Shown: one piece after another, positions 32,200 to 41,575 of the stretch
Layout: the number at the start of each line of letters is the position of its first letter
Numbering within the stretch: the first letter of the stretch is position 1
Assembly (NCBI GenBank): GCA_019639255.1
Contig: JAHBSF010000005.1
Span: 1 to 64,000, forward strand
Origin: Acidobacteriota bacterium
Lineage (GTDB): Bacteria > Acidobacteriota > Blastocatellia > RBC074
DNA: 64,000 bases
Direction: 5' to 3'
Notes under the pieces: model-generated
Databases searched by the model: none
Told to the model about the DNA's origin: nothing
The model's input: the letters and a program-made list of their open reading frames with translations, nothing else
Translations under genes and position numbers: made by a program

Positions 32200-33252
32200 T
32201 CATCGCTGTTCGGTTTCGCCTAGCGTTACGGCGCGATAGCCGGGACGCCAGCGCGCCGTCAGTTCGCCTGCGCCGACCCGTACATCGATCCTGCGGAATG
32301 TGCCGTCGCGTTTTTCGTTCGTCGAGTAATAGGCGAGCGTATATTGATTGCGCAGTTCCTCGGCGATCAGGCCGAAGGCGTAAGACGTGCTTTCTATGGT
32401 CTCTGCGCGCATGTATCTGGCGCCGGAATGCGCGGCAAGCGATTGCAGGTATTCGGTCGCCGTGATGTAGCGGTCCCTTCTGGGCGGTTGCTGTATCTGC
32501 TGCGCTGCGGCGACGAACGACGCGCCAAGGAACCGGGAAAACGGCGGAATCGAGGGCGGTCTGATCGTAGGGCCGCCTATGTTTCGCGTTTCGTACTGCA
32601 CGGCGTAGGTGAGCACTCCGGTGTTGGCTACGAGTTCGAGCGTGCTTTCATAGGTTGCGCGGCGGCTGTATGTGTCTACGCCGTCGGTAAGCACGACTAT
32701 GGCCTTGCGGCCGCGCACGGGTACGAGCTTTTCGTTGATCGTGATGTGTACGGCGTCGTACAGGCTTGTAAGGTAGCTGCTTTTTACCGAGCGTATGGTT
32801 CTGGAAAGCTGCCTGCGATCGCTTGTAAAATCGCCGAGGAAGTTTACCTTTTCATCGAAGGTGACTATCAGCACTCGATCCTGCGGCTTGAGTTTTCTTA
32901 CGAAATCGAGCGCGGCTCGGCGTATGACGTTCATCTTGGTGCGCGTACTGCGGCTTGTGTCGATCAGCAGCGCAACATCGAACGGAGCTTCGGTAGAGGA
33001 AAACGATGCAATTTCCTGCGTCTCGCCGTTTTCGCGCAGCACGAAATCCTGCTCGCGCAGTCCCGTTACGAGCCGTCCCCACCTGTCGGTGACTATCACC
33101 GGCACGCCCACGAGCGCCGTATCGAGACGTATCACGTCGGGTTTTTGCGGGTCCTGACGGGCGCTTCCGCGCGCCGCAGGCATAGCCGACAAAACAAGTG
33201 CGCACACACAGGCGCAGATCAATGCTGCGGTTGAGATCCTATTACGGTTCAT
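32200..33252 (-). CDS. secreted VWA protein, acidobacterial VWFA-related type (short form)
   Basis: About 350 residues from the ATG at 33252; one codon earlier is a TTG. After a signal peptide (cleavage about residue 30) comes the domain opening VIRLDTALVGVPVIVTDRWG and EQDFVLRENGETQEI, then a MIDAS motif DTSRS in VALLIDTSRSTRTK, and IVVLTDGVDTYS. It lacks the long N-terminal region of the VWA protein at 29030-30760. It is convergent with arsR, 20 bp away. Confidence 0.82.
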   Translation of the reverse strand: MNRNRISTAALICACVCALVLSAMPAARGSARQDPQKPDVIRLDTALVGVPVIVTDRWGRLVTGLREQDFVLRENGETQEIASFSSTEAPFDVALLIDTSRSTRTKMNVIRRAALDFVRKLKPQDRVLIVTFDEKVNFLGDFTSDRRQLSRTIRSVKSSYLTSLYDAVHITINEKLVPVRGRKAIVVLTDGVDTYSRRATYESTLELVANTGVLTYAVQYETRNIGGPTIRPPSIPPFSRFLGASFVAAAQQIQQPPRRDRYITATEYLQSLAAHSGARYMRAETIESTSYAFGLIAEELRNQYTLAYYSTNEKRDGTFRRIDVRVGAGELTARWRPGYRAVTLGETEQR

Positions 33253-33260
33253 CAAAAATA

Positions 33261-33352
33261 AAGAGAGAACACGGAACGCACGAAACCGAACGGTAAAAAA
33301 GCGGGATGCACCTGTTTTGTTTGTTCCGTTTCATTCAGTCTGTTCCGTCGAT
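33261..33352. repeat. type-A intergenic inverted repeat, copy 8 (decayed)
   Basis: AAAGAGAGAACACGGAACGC on the left and TGTTCCGTTTCATTCAGTCT with TTCCGTCGATT on the right are recognisable family sequence with weak pairing. The efflux pump gene stops inside it (TCA at 33335-33337), so its last residues are read from repeat sequence. Confidence 0.75.
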
Positions 33353-36300
33353 TGTTTGTTGCTCCGATTCCTGTCCCGTCTCCACGCCGCCCATTATAGC
33401 AGTTCGACGCCGCCCGAACGCCAGACAGTAAACGCTCGGCAGCGCCAGCAGCGTAAGAAACAGCGTCGAGAGCAACCCGCCCACGACTACGGTTGCAAGC
33501 GGCCGCTGCACATCCGATCCTATACCGACGGCGCGCGCAGCCGGAATCATGCCGAGCATCGCTACGATGATCATCATCAGTACGGGGCGCATCTGTTTGA
33601 TCGACCCCTGAACAATTGCCTCTATGATGTCTCTCTCGTTTGATGCGCGCTGATTGTTGATCTCCGATACTACCAGCACGCCGCTCATCACGGCCACGCC
33701 GAACAGCGATATGAACCCTACTGCGGCCGATACGCTGAGGTTTATTCCCCGCACCCAGAGTCCCGCGATTCCTCCTATGAGCGAGAAAGGAACGCTCATC
33801 AGCACGAGTCCGGCGTAACTCGATCTGCCGAAAGCCGAAAACAGCAGCCCGAAAATGAGCGCGATCGTAAGCGGAATTATAAAAAACAGCCTCTTTCGGG
33901 CTCGCTCCAGATTCTCGAACATTCCGCCCCACGCGGCCTGATATCCCTCGGGCAGCTCGATTTCTTCGCGGAAACGCCTTTGCGCCTCGGCCGCAAATCC
34001 GCCCTGATCGCGTCCCCGGATGTTGGTGCGGATCGAAATCTGCCTCTGATTTTCACGCCTTGCAATGATCGTTGCTCCGTTGACGGCTCTTATCTCGGCG
34101 ATCTGCGCAAGCGGAATGCGGCCGCCGTCGCGCGCGGGAAGGAGTATTCGCCCTATCGCATCGGCGTCGGCTCGGTATTGCGGAGCGTAGCGCGCTGTGA
34201 TGTCGAACCTTCGTTCGCCTTCAAATACAGTGCTCACTGCCCGGCCGCCGATGGCGAGTTCGATTACGTCCTGCACGTCGCCGACGTTTATGCCGTGGCG
34301 GGCGGTTTCTTCGCGCTTGATCCGTATCTGAAGCTGTGACTGTTCGCCTTCCTGTTCGATTGATGCATCGGCGGCGCCGCGCACGCGCTCGAGCATACCG
34401 AGCGTGCTCATCGCCAGTTCGCGCAGGCGCCCCAGATCCGGCCCGCTTATGATTACGGCCAGATCCGCCGACGATCCTGTAGCCATTTCGGTTGATGTAT
34501 CAATGATGGGTTGCGTGAAATTGAATGAAGCGCCGGGGATCGCGTCGCGCAGCTCGTGGTTTAATTCCTCCACAAGATCGCGTTTGGTCCTGCCCTTCGG
34601 CCAGTCCTTGTAGGGCCGGAGTCCTACGAGCAGTTCGTTCCGGTTCGGCCCGAATGGATCGGTTCCGGAATCGTTGCGTCCGGTCTGCGACATAACATAC
34701 TGCACCTCTGGCGACCGTTTAATGACCTCGCGCATTTGGCGCGCAACTTCGGCGGATTTGTGCAGCGATACGCCGGCCGGGAGGTTGGCGCGTATCCATA
34801 TGACCCCTTCATCCAGTTGCGGCAGAAACTCGGCTCCGAGCGTGAGCGCAAGCAGCACGGCTGCCGCGACGAGCGCGAGCGCGGTGGAAACGGTAGCCGC
34901 CGCACGTTTGAGCGTTGCGCGAAGCAGGGTTTCGTAACGCACCGCCGCCCATTTCAGTACGGGGTTTTCCCAGCTCTTTGCGCCGTTTCTGAACAGCCAC
35001 GCAGCCAGCACCGGAACGAGAGTCAGCGACAGTATGAGCGCGCCTACGAGCGCGCTTGCAACCGTAAACGCCATCGGCGCAAACAACCGCCTCTCTACTC
35101 GTTCCATCGTAAAAAGCGGAATGTAGGCCGACACGATGATCAAAAGCGAAAAGAAAATCGGTTGCGCGATTTCCAACGCGGCCGCCTTTACTGCGCGCGT
35201 AGCGTCTCCGAGTTTGCCCTCGCGTTCGCGCTCCTCCAGCCTGTGTACTATGCGCTCTACCATTACAAGAGCGCCGTCCACGATGATTCCGAAATCAATC
35301 GCTCCGAGAGACAGCAGATTCGCCGGTATTCCGGCCAGATGCATGCATATGAAGGCAAACAGCAGCGACAGCGGAATCGTCAGAGCCGTCAGCATCGCCG
35401 CCCTCACGTTTCCCAGAAACAGCAGCAGCACGCCCGTGACTATGAGCAGCCCTTCGGCGAGCGTGCGCGATACGGTGCGCAGCGTGTTGTCGACCAGATC
35501 CGTGCGGTCGTAGAAGGGAACGAGTCTAACTCCGTGAGGCAGGCGTTCGTTGTTGAGTTCGTCTATTGCGGCCTTGACCTCGCGCAGCACCTCGCTCGGA
35601 TTTTCCCAGCGGCGCATCAGCACGATTCCTTCAACGCCGTCCTGATGTTCGCCCGCGTCGTCGTTTATACCGAAGATGCCCGTTTGCGGCGCGGCGCCGA
35701 GTGCTACGCGCCCAATATCGCGTATGAGTATCGGCGCGCCCTGCGACGAATCGAGCACGGTATTTTCAATGTCCTGGACCGAGCGGATCAGGCCCACGCC
35801 GCGCACCACCAGACTCTGCTGCCGGTTGTCTAAAAGCGCTCCGCCCGCGTTGCGGTTGTTTGCGTTTATCGCATCGGCCACCTGTTGAATCGAGAAGCCG
35901 TATTTCTCCATCGAAAGAGGATCGACTTCTATCTGATACTGCTTTACGAGACCGCCGAAAGCCGCTACGTCGGCAACGCCCGGCGCCTGAAGCAGGCGCG
36001 GGATCACTACCCAGTCCTGAAGCTCCCGCAGCCTCAGCGCATCGCCGTCTGCGCCTACCAGTCGGTAGCGGAACATTTCGCCGATGCCCGAGGTCAGGGG
36101 GCCGAGTTCGGTGGTCACGCCGTCGGGCAGCTCGGCTTCGCGGAGTTTTTCCAGGACGACCTGGCGCGCAAAGTAATCGTCGGTCGGATCGGCGAAGGTG
36201 AGTTCGACGACGGACAACCCGAAGATTGTGCGCGAGCGCCGGCCTATGACGCGCGGCGCGTTGTTCAGCGCGCGCTCTATGGGTGCGGTGACCTGCTGTT

Positions 36301-36484
36301 CGACTTCTTCTGCGGCGTATCCCGGATAAACCGAGATCACTACGACCTGCGTGTCTGATATATCGGGGTAGGCCTCGATGCGGAGGTTTGTAAATACGTA
36401 GCTTCCGGCTGCTGCGAGCGCGAGCCCGAGGCCGACGATGAGCAGTTTTTGCTGTAGCGCGAAGCGCAGTATCCGCTTTGCCAT
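33335..36484 (-). CDS. czcA: CzcA-like heavy-metal RND efflux pump
   Basis: This is the inner-membrane proton-driven pump of a tripartite metal efflux system, about 1049 residues from the ATG at 36484 behind AAGGAAA. Codons before it come from an intergenic repeat. The RND architecture is clear: an N-terminal helix, a periplasmic porter domain (FTNLRIEAYPDISDTQVVVI), TM4 with LGAIDFGIIVDGALVMVERI carrying both conserved Asp residues, and a second half after residue 520. The DFGxxVDGA signature is that of CzcA/CnrA types for divalent ions such as Co, Zn, Cd or Ni rather than the CusA copper/silver type. The last few residues derive from an intergenic repeat. Confidence 0.9.
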   Translation of the reverse strand: MAKRILRFALQQKLLIVGLGLALAAAGSYVFTNLRIEAYPDISDTQVVVISVYPGYAAEEVEQQVTAPIERALNNAPRVIGRRSRTIFGLSVVELTFADPTDDYFARQVVLEKLREAELPDGVTTELGPLTSGIGEMFRYRLVGADGDALRLRELQDWVVIPRLLQAPGVADVAAFGGLVKQYQIEVDPLSMEKYGFSIQQVADAINANNRNAGGALLDNRQQSLVVRGVGLIRSVQDIENTVLDSSQGAPILIRDIGRVALGAAPQTGIFGINDDAGEHQDGVEGIVLMRRWENPSEVLREVKAAIDELNNERLPHGVRLVPFYDRTDLVDNTLRTVSRTLAEGLLIVTGVLLLFLGNVRAAMLTALTIPLSLLFAFICMHLAGIPANLLSLGAIDFGIIVDGALVMVERIVHRLEEREREGKLGDATRAVKAAALEIAQPIFFSLLIIVSAYIPLFTMERVERRLFAPMAFTVASALVGALILSLTLVPVLAAWLFRNGAKSWENPVLKWAAVRYETLLRATLKRAAATVSTALALVAAAVLLALTLGAEFLPQLDEGVIWIRANLPAGVSLHKSAEVARQMREVIKRSPEVQYVMSQTGRNDSGTDPFGPNRNELLVGLRPYKDWPKGRTKRDLVEELNHELRDAIPGASFNFTQPIIDTSTEMATGSSADLAVIISGPDLGRLRELAMSTLGMLERVRGAADASIEQEGEQSQLQIRIKREETARHGINVGDVQDVIELAIGGRAVSTVFEGERRFDITARYAPQYRADADAIGRILLPARDGGRIPLAQIAEIRAVNGATIIARRENQRQISIRTNIRGRDQGGFAAEAQRRFREEIELPEGYQAAWGGMFENLERARKRLFFIIPLTIALIFGLLFSAFGRSSYAGLVLMSVPFSLIGGIAGLWVRGINLSVSAAVGFISLFGVAVMSGVLVVSEINNQRASNERDIIEAIVQGSIKQMRPVLMMIIVAMLGMIPAARAVGIGSDVQRPLATVVVGGLLSTLFLTLLALPSVYCLAFGRRRTAIMGGVETGQESEQQTIDGTD

Positions 36485-36501
36485 TTTCCTTATTGGAGAC
36501 T

Positions 36502-36607
36502 GAGAAGAGAGATAACGGAACAAACGAAATTAGACGGAACAAACGGAAATATTCAAGTTTCCCGTTATTTTCGTTTCATTTCGTTTGTTCGGTTATCTCT
36601 CTTCTCT
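36502..36607. repeat. type-A intergenic inverted repeat, copy 9
   Basis: The left arm GAGAAGAGAGATAACGGAAC and right arm GTTCGGTTATCTCTCTTCTC pair over about 45 bp. It separates the adaptor and pump genes of the metal efflux operon, so it lies inside a presumed transcript. Confidence 0.92.
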
Positions 36608-36628
36608 TCGAAATGCTGTACGAGATCT

Positions 36629-37822
36629 TCAATTCCTCAGCAGCATTACACCGTCTACAACAACGCGCTCGCCCGGCTGCACACCCTCTGCGATTGCTAT
36701 CAGGTCGCCCGAACGCCGGCCCGCTACTACGACGCGAACTTCAAACTCGCCTCGCGTCCTCTCGACGTAAACGATCGTGCGGGAGCCGTCCTGCACAACC
36801 GCGCCTACGGGCAGCGCGGGCGTGCGCGTTTCAACATCGCTGTGCCGGACGCGTCCGAACATTTCGGGTTTGAGTCGTCCCTGCGGATTGTCGAGTTCGA
36901 CGACTACTCTTGCGGTGCGGGTTCTCGGATCGAGCGTATCTGCAATGCGCGCGGCTCGACCGCGAAAAACTTCGCCGGGATATGCGTCGAGGCTTATTTC
37001 AACCGTTTCACCGACGCGCACGAGCCTCAACGAGTTTTCGGGCACATCCGAAATCAGCCACACGGTGCGAAGATCGGCAATCGTCATGACGGGTGCTGCG
37101 GGGTCGGGGCGGAATTCTCCGGCGACCACTGCAAGATCGAGCACTCTGCCCGGCAGCGGCGCGCGGACTGAAACCTCCATCCGCTCGTCGCCCGGTTTGA
37201 GTCCGAGCAGTTGCAGGCGTTTGAGACTGAGTTGTAGTGCTGCTCTCGCCTGTTCGACCGCCGCTGCGGCCTGTTCGGCTGCGGCTTTGGCCTGTAAATA
37301 GACGCTTTCGGCGTTGAGCAGTTCCTTGTAGGCTATTGCGTCGTGTTCGTACAGATCGAGCGCCCGGTCGTGGTCGGCTTTTGCTTTGGCGGTTGCGAGG
37401 TTGGCCTGTGTGAGCGAGGCCGCGGCCTGGGCTACGGCGGATTCGCCCTGCGCATAAGCGGAAGCGGCGTCCTGCGCTTCGGGGCTTTCCATCACCAGGA
37501 GCGGTTCTCCGGCCGAGACCTGATCGCCGGTCTTGACGAGCACTCGCGTAATGCGGCCCGCGCCGGGCAGCGTTACGCGCGAAATGCGGTTGGGATTGAT
37601 TTCGATCCTGCCCGGCGTCACTACTTCTTCGGCCGACATCGTTGCGAGTTGCAGCGGTTCGACGCGGATGGTTGCGAGGCGCGGCGAATCGGGCGGGATG
37701 ACGATTACATTCGAGGCCGCAGCAATACCGGGCCGACGCGCAGCATCCGATGCTGGGGGGCCGCCGCAACCCATCGAAACTGCACTCATCAGTCCAAACA
37801 AAATAATTGACGCTCGATTCAT
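36629..37822 (-). CDS. czcB: CzcB-like periplasmic adaptor lipoprotein
   Basis: About 397 residues from the ATG at 37822. The start fits a lipoprotein signal MNRASIILFGLMSAVSMGC, with a lipobox-like VSMGC. Then come a lipoyl-like hairpin (GRITRVLVKTGDQVSAGEPL), a long helical hairpin rich in Ala and Gln (residues about 130-220) and beta-barrel and membrane-proximal domains, as in membrane fusion proteins that link the RND pump to the outer-membrane channel. It lies between the TolC-like and CzcA-like genes in one operon. No metal-binding His cluster is obvious at the N-terminus. Confidence 0.88.
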   Translation of the reverse strand: MNRASIILFGLMSAVSMGCGGPPASDAARRPGIAAASNVIVIPPDSPRLATIRVEPLQLATMSAEEVVTPGRIEINPNRISRVTLPGAGRITRVLVKTGDQVSAGEPLLVMESPEAQDAASAYAQGESAVAQAAASLTQANLATAKAKADHDRALDLYEHDAIAYKELLNAESVYLQAKAAAEQAAAAVEQARAALQLSLKRLQLLGLKPGDERMEVSVRAPLPGRVLDLAVVAGEFRPDPAAPVMTIADLRTVWLISDVPENSLRLVRVGETVEISLDAYPGEVFRGRAARIADTLDPRTRTARVVVELDNPQGRLKPEMFGRVRHSDVETRTPALPVGAVVQDGSRTIVYVERTRGEFEVRVVVAGRRSGDLIAIAEGVQPGERVVVDGVMLLRN

Positions 37823-37874
37823 GCTTTTTGACCCCGCTACATCGATCATTGGTTTCAGTTGGATGTTCGGATCC

Positions 37875-39230
37875 TCAACGGGCGGCGCCGCCGATGATCG
37901 AATCCAGCAGATAAAGACTGCGGGCATATTCGGCTCGCGCCTCGTTGAAGCTTTGCACGGCGTCGTTGAAGGCCCGCTGCGCATCGAGCAGCTCGACGAA
38001 GCTCGCTTCGCCGCTGCGATAAGAATACTCCATCGTCGAAAGCACGCGCCTGGCCTTTGCGAGCATATCGCCCTCGATGCGGTCGAGCAGTTCGCGCGCA
38101 GTATCGAACTGCTGTTGCGCCGCAGCTATTTCCGTCCGGATTTCGGCTTCTAGCGCGCGCATCTGCGCTTCGATCCGCAACTGTTCCTGGCGCGCACGTT
38201 CTATCTCGCCCTGATTGCGGTCAAACAGTGGAATCGGGATCGTAAGAAATACACCGAGCGAGTTGCCGCGCCCGGCAAGCCCCTGCTGGCGGCGGTACTC
38301 GGCCCCCACCGTGTAGTCGATCTTTCGCTGCGCGATCTGCAACCTGATGTCGGCCTGCGAGCGCGCCTGGTCGCGCTGGAGCGCAAGATAGTCGGGGCGC
38401 TGCGCGAACGCGATTTCGGGCAGCCGTTCGGCAGGCCAGGCCAGGGCGTCGCGTCGCAGTTCGCCCGCCGCATCGACCAGGGTAGGTCCGAAAGGCCTTC
38501 CCATAAGCAACTGCAGGCGCCGTCGTGAGAGCGCGAGTCGCGTGCGCGCCTGCACTGCGGCGTTGTTCAACTGCATTTCGGCGAGCTGCGTTCTGACGAG
38601 TTCCACCTGTGCGAGGTCGCCCGCGCGTACGCGCTGCGTGTTGACTTCGAGAATTCTCTTGAACGATGCGAGATTATCTTCGGCCAGGCGAAGCGCGTCT
38701 TTCGCCGAGAGCACATCTACAAATGCACCCTGCACATCGAAGACGAGCGTCCGCATGGTATTGAGCAGTTGCAGTTCTGCTACCTGTTTTTCTAGTTGCG
38801 CGACCTCTATGCGGCTCCGGCGCTTTTCCCCGCGTTCGAGGATGAAATCGGTGCGCAACGCATATTCGGGCGGGCCCGCGCTGTTGATGTTGTTGTACCC
38901 GGTGCCCAACAGGTCCAGATGATCGCCCCCTATGCTGAGCACGGGGTTTGGTCGCAGCCTTGCCGTAGCGATGCGCGCATCGGCGAGGGTCAGGTTGAAC
39001 CTTTCGGCCAGAAGGTTCAGATTCCTCTCGATCGCTTCGCTGACCGCCTGTTCGACGGTCACCGGGGCGGGCGCTTGCGCAAGTGCTTTTGCAGCTACCA
39101 GCAGTGCGAGGGCGCCGAAGCAACCGATGACTGAATGCTTGACAAGCAAAAGGAAATTCCTGCGCGCAGCACGCGCATAGAACGGATGATTCCGCGCAGT
39201 TGTTTTTCGGTTGTCTTTCCTCGTAATCAT
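37875..39230 (-). CDS. czcC: CzcC/TolC-like outer-membrane efflux channel
   Basis: This 451-residue outer-membrane factor has an N-terminal export signal with a long basic lead (hydrophobic stretch about 29-48, ending near AKALAQ). Two OEP repeats follow with the TolC pattern: TVEQAVSEAIERNLNLLAER at the start and the matching half beginning near residue 250 (LPEIAFAQRPDYLALQRDQA), each followed by long coiled helices. It is the first gene of the efflux operon and should provide the exit duct. The precise start is uncertain because the lead before the signal is unusually long. Confidence 0.87.
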   Translation of the reverse strand: MITRKDNRKTTARNHPFYARAARRNFLLLVKHSVIGCFGALALLVAAKALAQAPAPVTVEQAVSEAIERNLNLLAERFNLTLADARIATARLRPNPVLSIGGDHLDLLGTGYNNINSAGPPEYALRTDFILERGEKRRSRIEVAQLEKQVAELQLLNTMRTLVFDVQGAFVDVLSAKDALRLAEDNLASFKRILEVNTQRVRAGDLAQVELVRTQLAEMQLNNAAVQARTRLALSRRRLQLLMGRPFGPTLVDAAGELRRDALAWPAERLPEIAFAQRPDYLALQRDQARSQADIRLQIAQRKIDYTVGAEYRRQQGLAGRGNSLGVFLTIPIPLFDRNQGEIERARQEQLRIEAQMRALEAEIRTEIAAAQQQFDTARELLDRIEGDMLAKARRVLSTMEYSYRSGEASFVELLDAQRAFNDAVQSFNEARAEYARSLYLLDSIIGGAAR

Positions 39231-39329
39231 CTTTGAACCTGATCATCGTTTGATTTGCGGCGATATAGAGCCGGGATACTGGGGCCTGAGGCCAAAACCC
39301 CATTAAACAACAGGCGGCAGGTGGGGGAA

Positions 39330-39345
39330 ATTATACTTTGGTATA
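39330..39345 (-). promoter_or_regulatory. candidate promoter/operator of the metal efflux operon
   Basis: On the minus strand TATAAT (39335-39330) overlaps the perfect dyad TATAC-TTTG-GTATA (39332-39345), about 100 bp before the czcC start. No good -35 box is seen, so an activator could be needed. The response regulator encoded just upstream is one candidate to bind here. Confidence 0.4.
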
Positions 39346-39372
39346 GGTGGGTCGTATCAGTGGGCGGGGCTT

Positions 39373-40011
39373 TCAGGGGGTCTCGGCGTCCGTACGGCCG
39401 AGTCTTTCGGCCATTCTGACGAGTTCCGCAAGGGAGTCGGCTTTCATCTTCTGCATAACCTGGCCGCGGTGGACCTTTATAGTGATTTCGCTTGTGCCGA
39501 GTTCCGCAGCTATCTGCTTGTTGAGCAAGCCGGATACGACCAGATGCATTACTTCGCGTTCCCTCGGCGTCAGCGAGCCATAACGGCCGCGCAGTTCATT
39601 TATCCGAGCGCGACGGGTGCGCGCAAGGCGGTCCCTGTCGGTTGCGTGTTCGACGGCGGCAAGCAGGTCGTCATTCCTGAATGGTTTTGTCAGGAACTCC
39701 ACGGCCCCGGCCTTCATCGCGCGCACCGAAGACCTGATGTCGCCGTGTCCGGTGATGAATACGATGGGGATCTCGACGCCGCGTTCTTCGAGCGCGCGTT
39801 GCAGATCGAGGCCGCTCATTCCCGGCAAACGCAGATCAAGTATGAGGCAGCCCGGTGCGTCCTCGCGTTCGGCTGCGAGGAAGTCCTGCGCCGACGAGTG
39901 AGTTTCGACGCGCATTCCGGCCGACCGCAGCAGGCTCCCGAGCGCTTCGCGCACCGATTCATCGTCGTCTACTACGTGTATTATTGCTTCGGTTTCGGGC
40001 AACTGGGCCAT
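39373..40011 (-). CDS. FixJ/NarL-type response regulator
   Basis: This 212-residue regulator has a receiver domain ([20 protein letters not shown]; phospho-acceptor Asp in [12 protein letters not shown]; Lys in FLTKPF) and a LuxR-type helix-turn-helix ([35 protein letters not shown]). I chose the ATG at 40011, two bases after the stop of the histidine kinase gene; an upstream reading runs into that gene. The pair resembles FixL/FixJ or TodS/TodT. It lies upstream of the efflux operon on the same strand, which makes that operon a possible target, but the 140-bp gap may hold its own promoter. Confidence 0.9.
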   Translation of the reverse strand: MAQLPETEAIIHVVDDDESVREALGSLLRSAGMRVETHSSAQDFLAAEREDAPGCLILDLRLPGMSGLDLQRALEERGVEIPIVFITGHGDIRSSVRAMKAGAVEFLTKPFRNDDLLAAVEHATDRDRLARTRRARINELRGRYGSLTPREREVMHLVVSGLLNKQIAAELGTSEITIKVHRGQVMQKMKADSLAELVRMAERLGRTDAETP

Positions 40012-40013
40012 AA

Positions 40014-41456
40014 CTATTCCAGTTCCGGCAGCGTGAAGTGAAATACCGCTCCATTGCCGTCGTTTGCTTCGGCCCACAGCTTTCCGCCGTGGCTTTCGAC
40101 TATCGACCGGCTGATGGCAAGGCCCAGACCGAGACCCTGCGGTTTGGTCGTATAGAATGCGTCGAAGATCATATCCCCCGTCTGCGGATCGAATCCGGCG
40201 CCGCAATCGCGCACAGATACCACGACCTGCCCTGCGCCGCCCCAGTGCGTCGATATGATCAGTTCCCGCTTGCGGTGTGCGATCCCGGTCATCGATTCGA
40301 TTGCATTCATTGCAAGGTTGAGTATGACCTGTTGCAACTGAACGCGGTCGCCCGATACCTGTGGGAGATCGTCTGCGAGATGCATATGCAGTGAGACGCC
40401 GTTTTCAAATATTTCTTTTGCAACGAGAGCAATCACTTCGCGGATCGCGAGGTTGATATCGAGCGGTTTTTTCTCGGCGTCGGTTTTTCTCAGGAAACCG
40501 CGTATACGTGCGATGACATCGCCTGCGCGCGTCGCATCGCGCATGATGCCGGACGCCGCTGCCCGGGCTTCGTCGAGGTTCGGACGGTCGCCCGAAAGCC
40601 ACCTCAAACACGCGCCTGCGTTTGCCGCTATTGCGGCCAGGGGCTGGTTTACTTCGTGGGCGATCGAGGCTGCAATCTCCCCCATAGTCGTGATGCGCGA
40701 GACGTGGGAGAGCTCGGCCTGAGATCTGCGCAACTGCTCTTCGGCGCGCCTGCGATCCTCGATGTCGGTGCTCATGCCGTACCATTTGATTATCTTCCCC
40801 GACTCGTCGCGCAGCGGGACAGCGCGTATGAGCAGCCATCTGTAGTCGCCGCTGACGCTTCTTAATCTGGCCTCGATTTCCATCGGGTCGCCGTTGGCAA
40901 TGGCGCGGTTCCAGGCTTCTGTGAGCCGCTCGCGGTCTTCGGGATGCACATCGACGCGGCGGCTCCAGTCAAGCCCCTCTTCGATGGAAAGCCCCGTGAA
41001 TTCAAGCCATCGCCGGTTGAGAAATTCGGCCGATCCGTCAGGCAGCGCGCTCCACACCAGCCCCGGTATCGTATCGATTGCGAGGCGAAGCTGATTTTTC
41101 AGTTCTTCGATCTCATTGAACGAGTTGCGCACCTTCGCCGTCAGGCGCGTAATGACCAGCGCCGTTGAGATGAACGCAATCGGCGCTACTATGTCGAGCG
41201 TCTCGCTCATCGCAACTTGAAACAGCGGCGCGGTGAAGTAGTAGTCAAGACAAAGGTAGGCGATGATCGCCACGGCGATGGCTGGGATAATGTCGCCTGC
41301 AAGCGAGGCGAGAACTATGATAATGAGAAACAGCAGCGCCGCCGTGGTCGGATTGACTCGAAGTCGGAAGCAGGCGAATGTTAAAATCGCGAGCGCCGCG
41401 CCGCCCATCAGGCTGTGCGCCGCCGAACGTCGAATGTTGAGTGATCGCGCCGACAT
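40014..41456 (-). CDS. PAS sensor histidine kinase (FixL-like)
   Basis: This 480-residue kinase has an N-terminal membrane domain of about four helices like DUF4118 (residues 10-105), a PAS domain (about 120-245; [20 protein letters not shown]), a dimerisation domain with the phospho-acceptor His in [20 protein letters not shown], and a HATPase domain with N box [18 protein letters not shown] and [13 protein letters not shown]. The PAS has no visible haem His motif, so oxygen sensing is not implied. It is encoded directly before the response regulator and should phosphorylate it. Confidence 0.9.
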   Translation of the reverse strand: MSARSLNIRRSAAHSLMGGAALAILTFACFRLRVNPTTAALLFLIIIVLASLAGDIIPAIAVAIIAYLCLDYYFTAPLFQVAMSETLDIVAPIAFISTALVITRLTAKVRNSFNEIEELKNQLRLAIDTIPGLVWSALPDGSAEFLNRRWLEFTGLSIEEGLDWSRRVDVHPEDRERLTEAWNRAIANGDPMEIEARLRSVSGDYRWLLIRAVPLRDESGKIIKWYGMSTDIEDRRRAEEQLRRSQAELSHVSRITTMGEIAASIAHEVNQPLAAIAANAGACLRWLSGDRPNLDEARAAASGIMRDATRAGDVIARIRGFLRKTDAEKKPLDINLAIREVIALVAKEIFENGVSLHMHLADDLPQVSGDRVQLQQVILNLAMNAIESMTGIAHRKRELIISTHWGGAGQVVVSVRDCGAGFDPQTGDMIFDAFYTTKPQGLGLGLAISRSIVESHGGKLWAEANDGNGAVFHFTLPELE

Positions 41457-41500
41457 AGTTTCCGGTACCCGGGAATATTGAATCAGAACGCGGATTGGGG

Positions 41501-41570
41501 GACAAACGGAATAATCGGATCACACGGGAAGTCTGACGATTTCCGTGGTCTTCTTACGTTTCGGGGGAAG
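41501..41570. repeat. type-A-like intergenic repeat, degenerate
   Basis: GACAAACGGAATAATCGGAT and ACGATTTCCGTGG with TTACGTTTCG recall family arms, with a short core pair CACGGGAA/TTCCGTG. The outer parts are decayed. It occupies the divergent promoter region between the PAS kinase and the MHYT hybrid kinase. Confidence 0.45.
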
Positions 41571-41575
41571 GTGAG

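Noticed and set aside
34736-35833. 365-residue open frame antisense to the RND pump gene
   Set aside because: Shadow of the czcA-like gene; Arg/Gln-rich product without motifs.
36484-36607. Short open frames beginning MFR(L/Y) read out of the type-A repeats (also near 52550, 56770)
   Set aside because: The similar peptides come from shared repeat sequence, not from conserved protein genes; they have no consistent length or ribosome-binding site.
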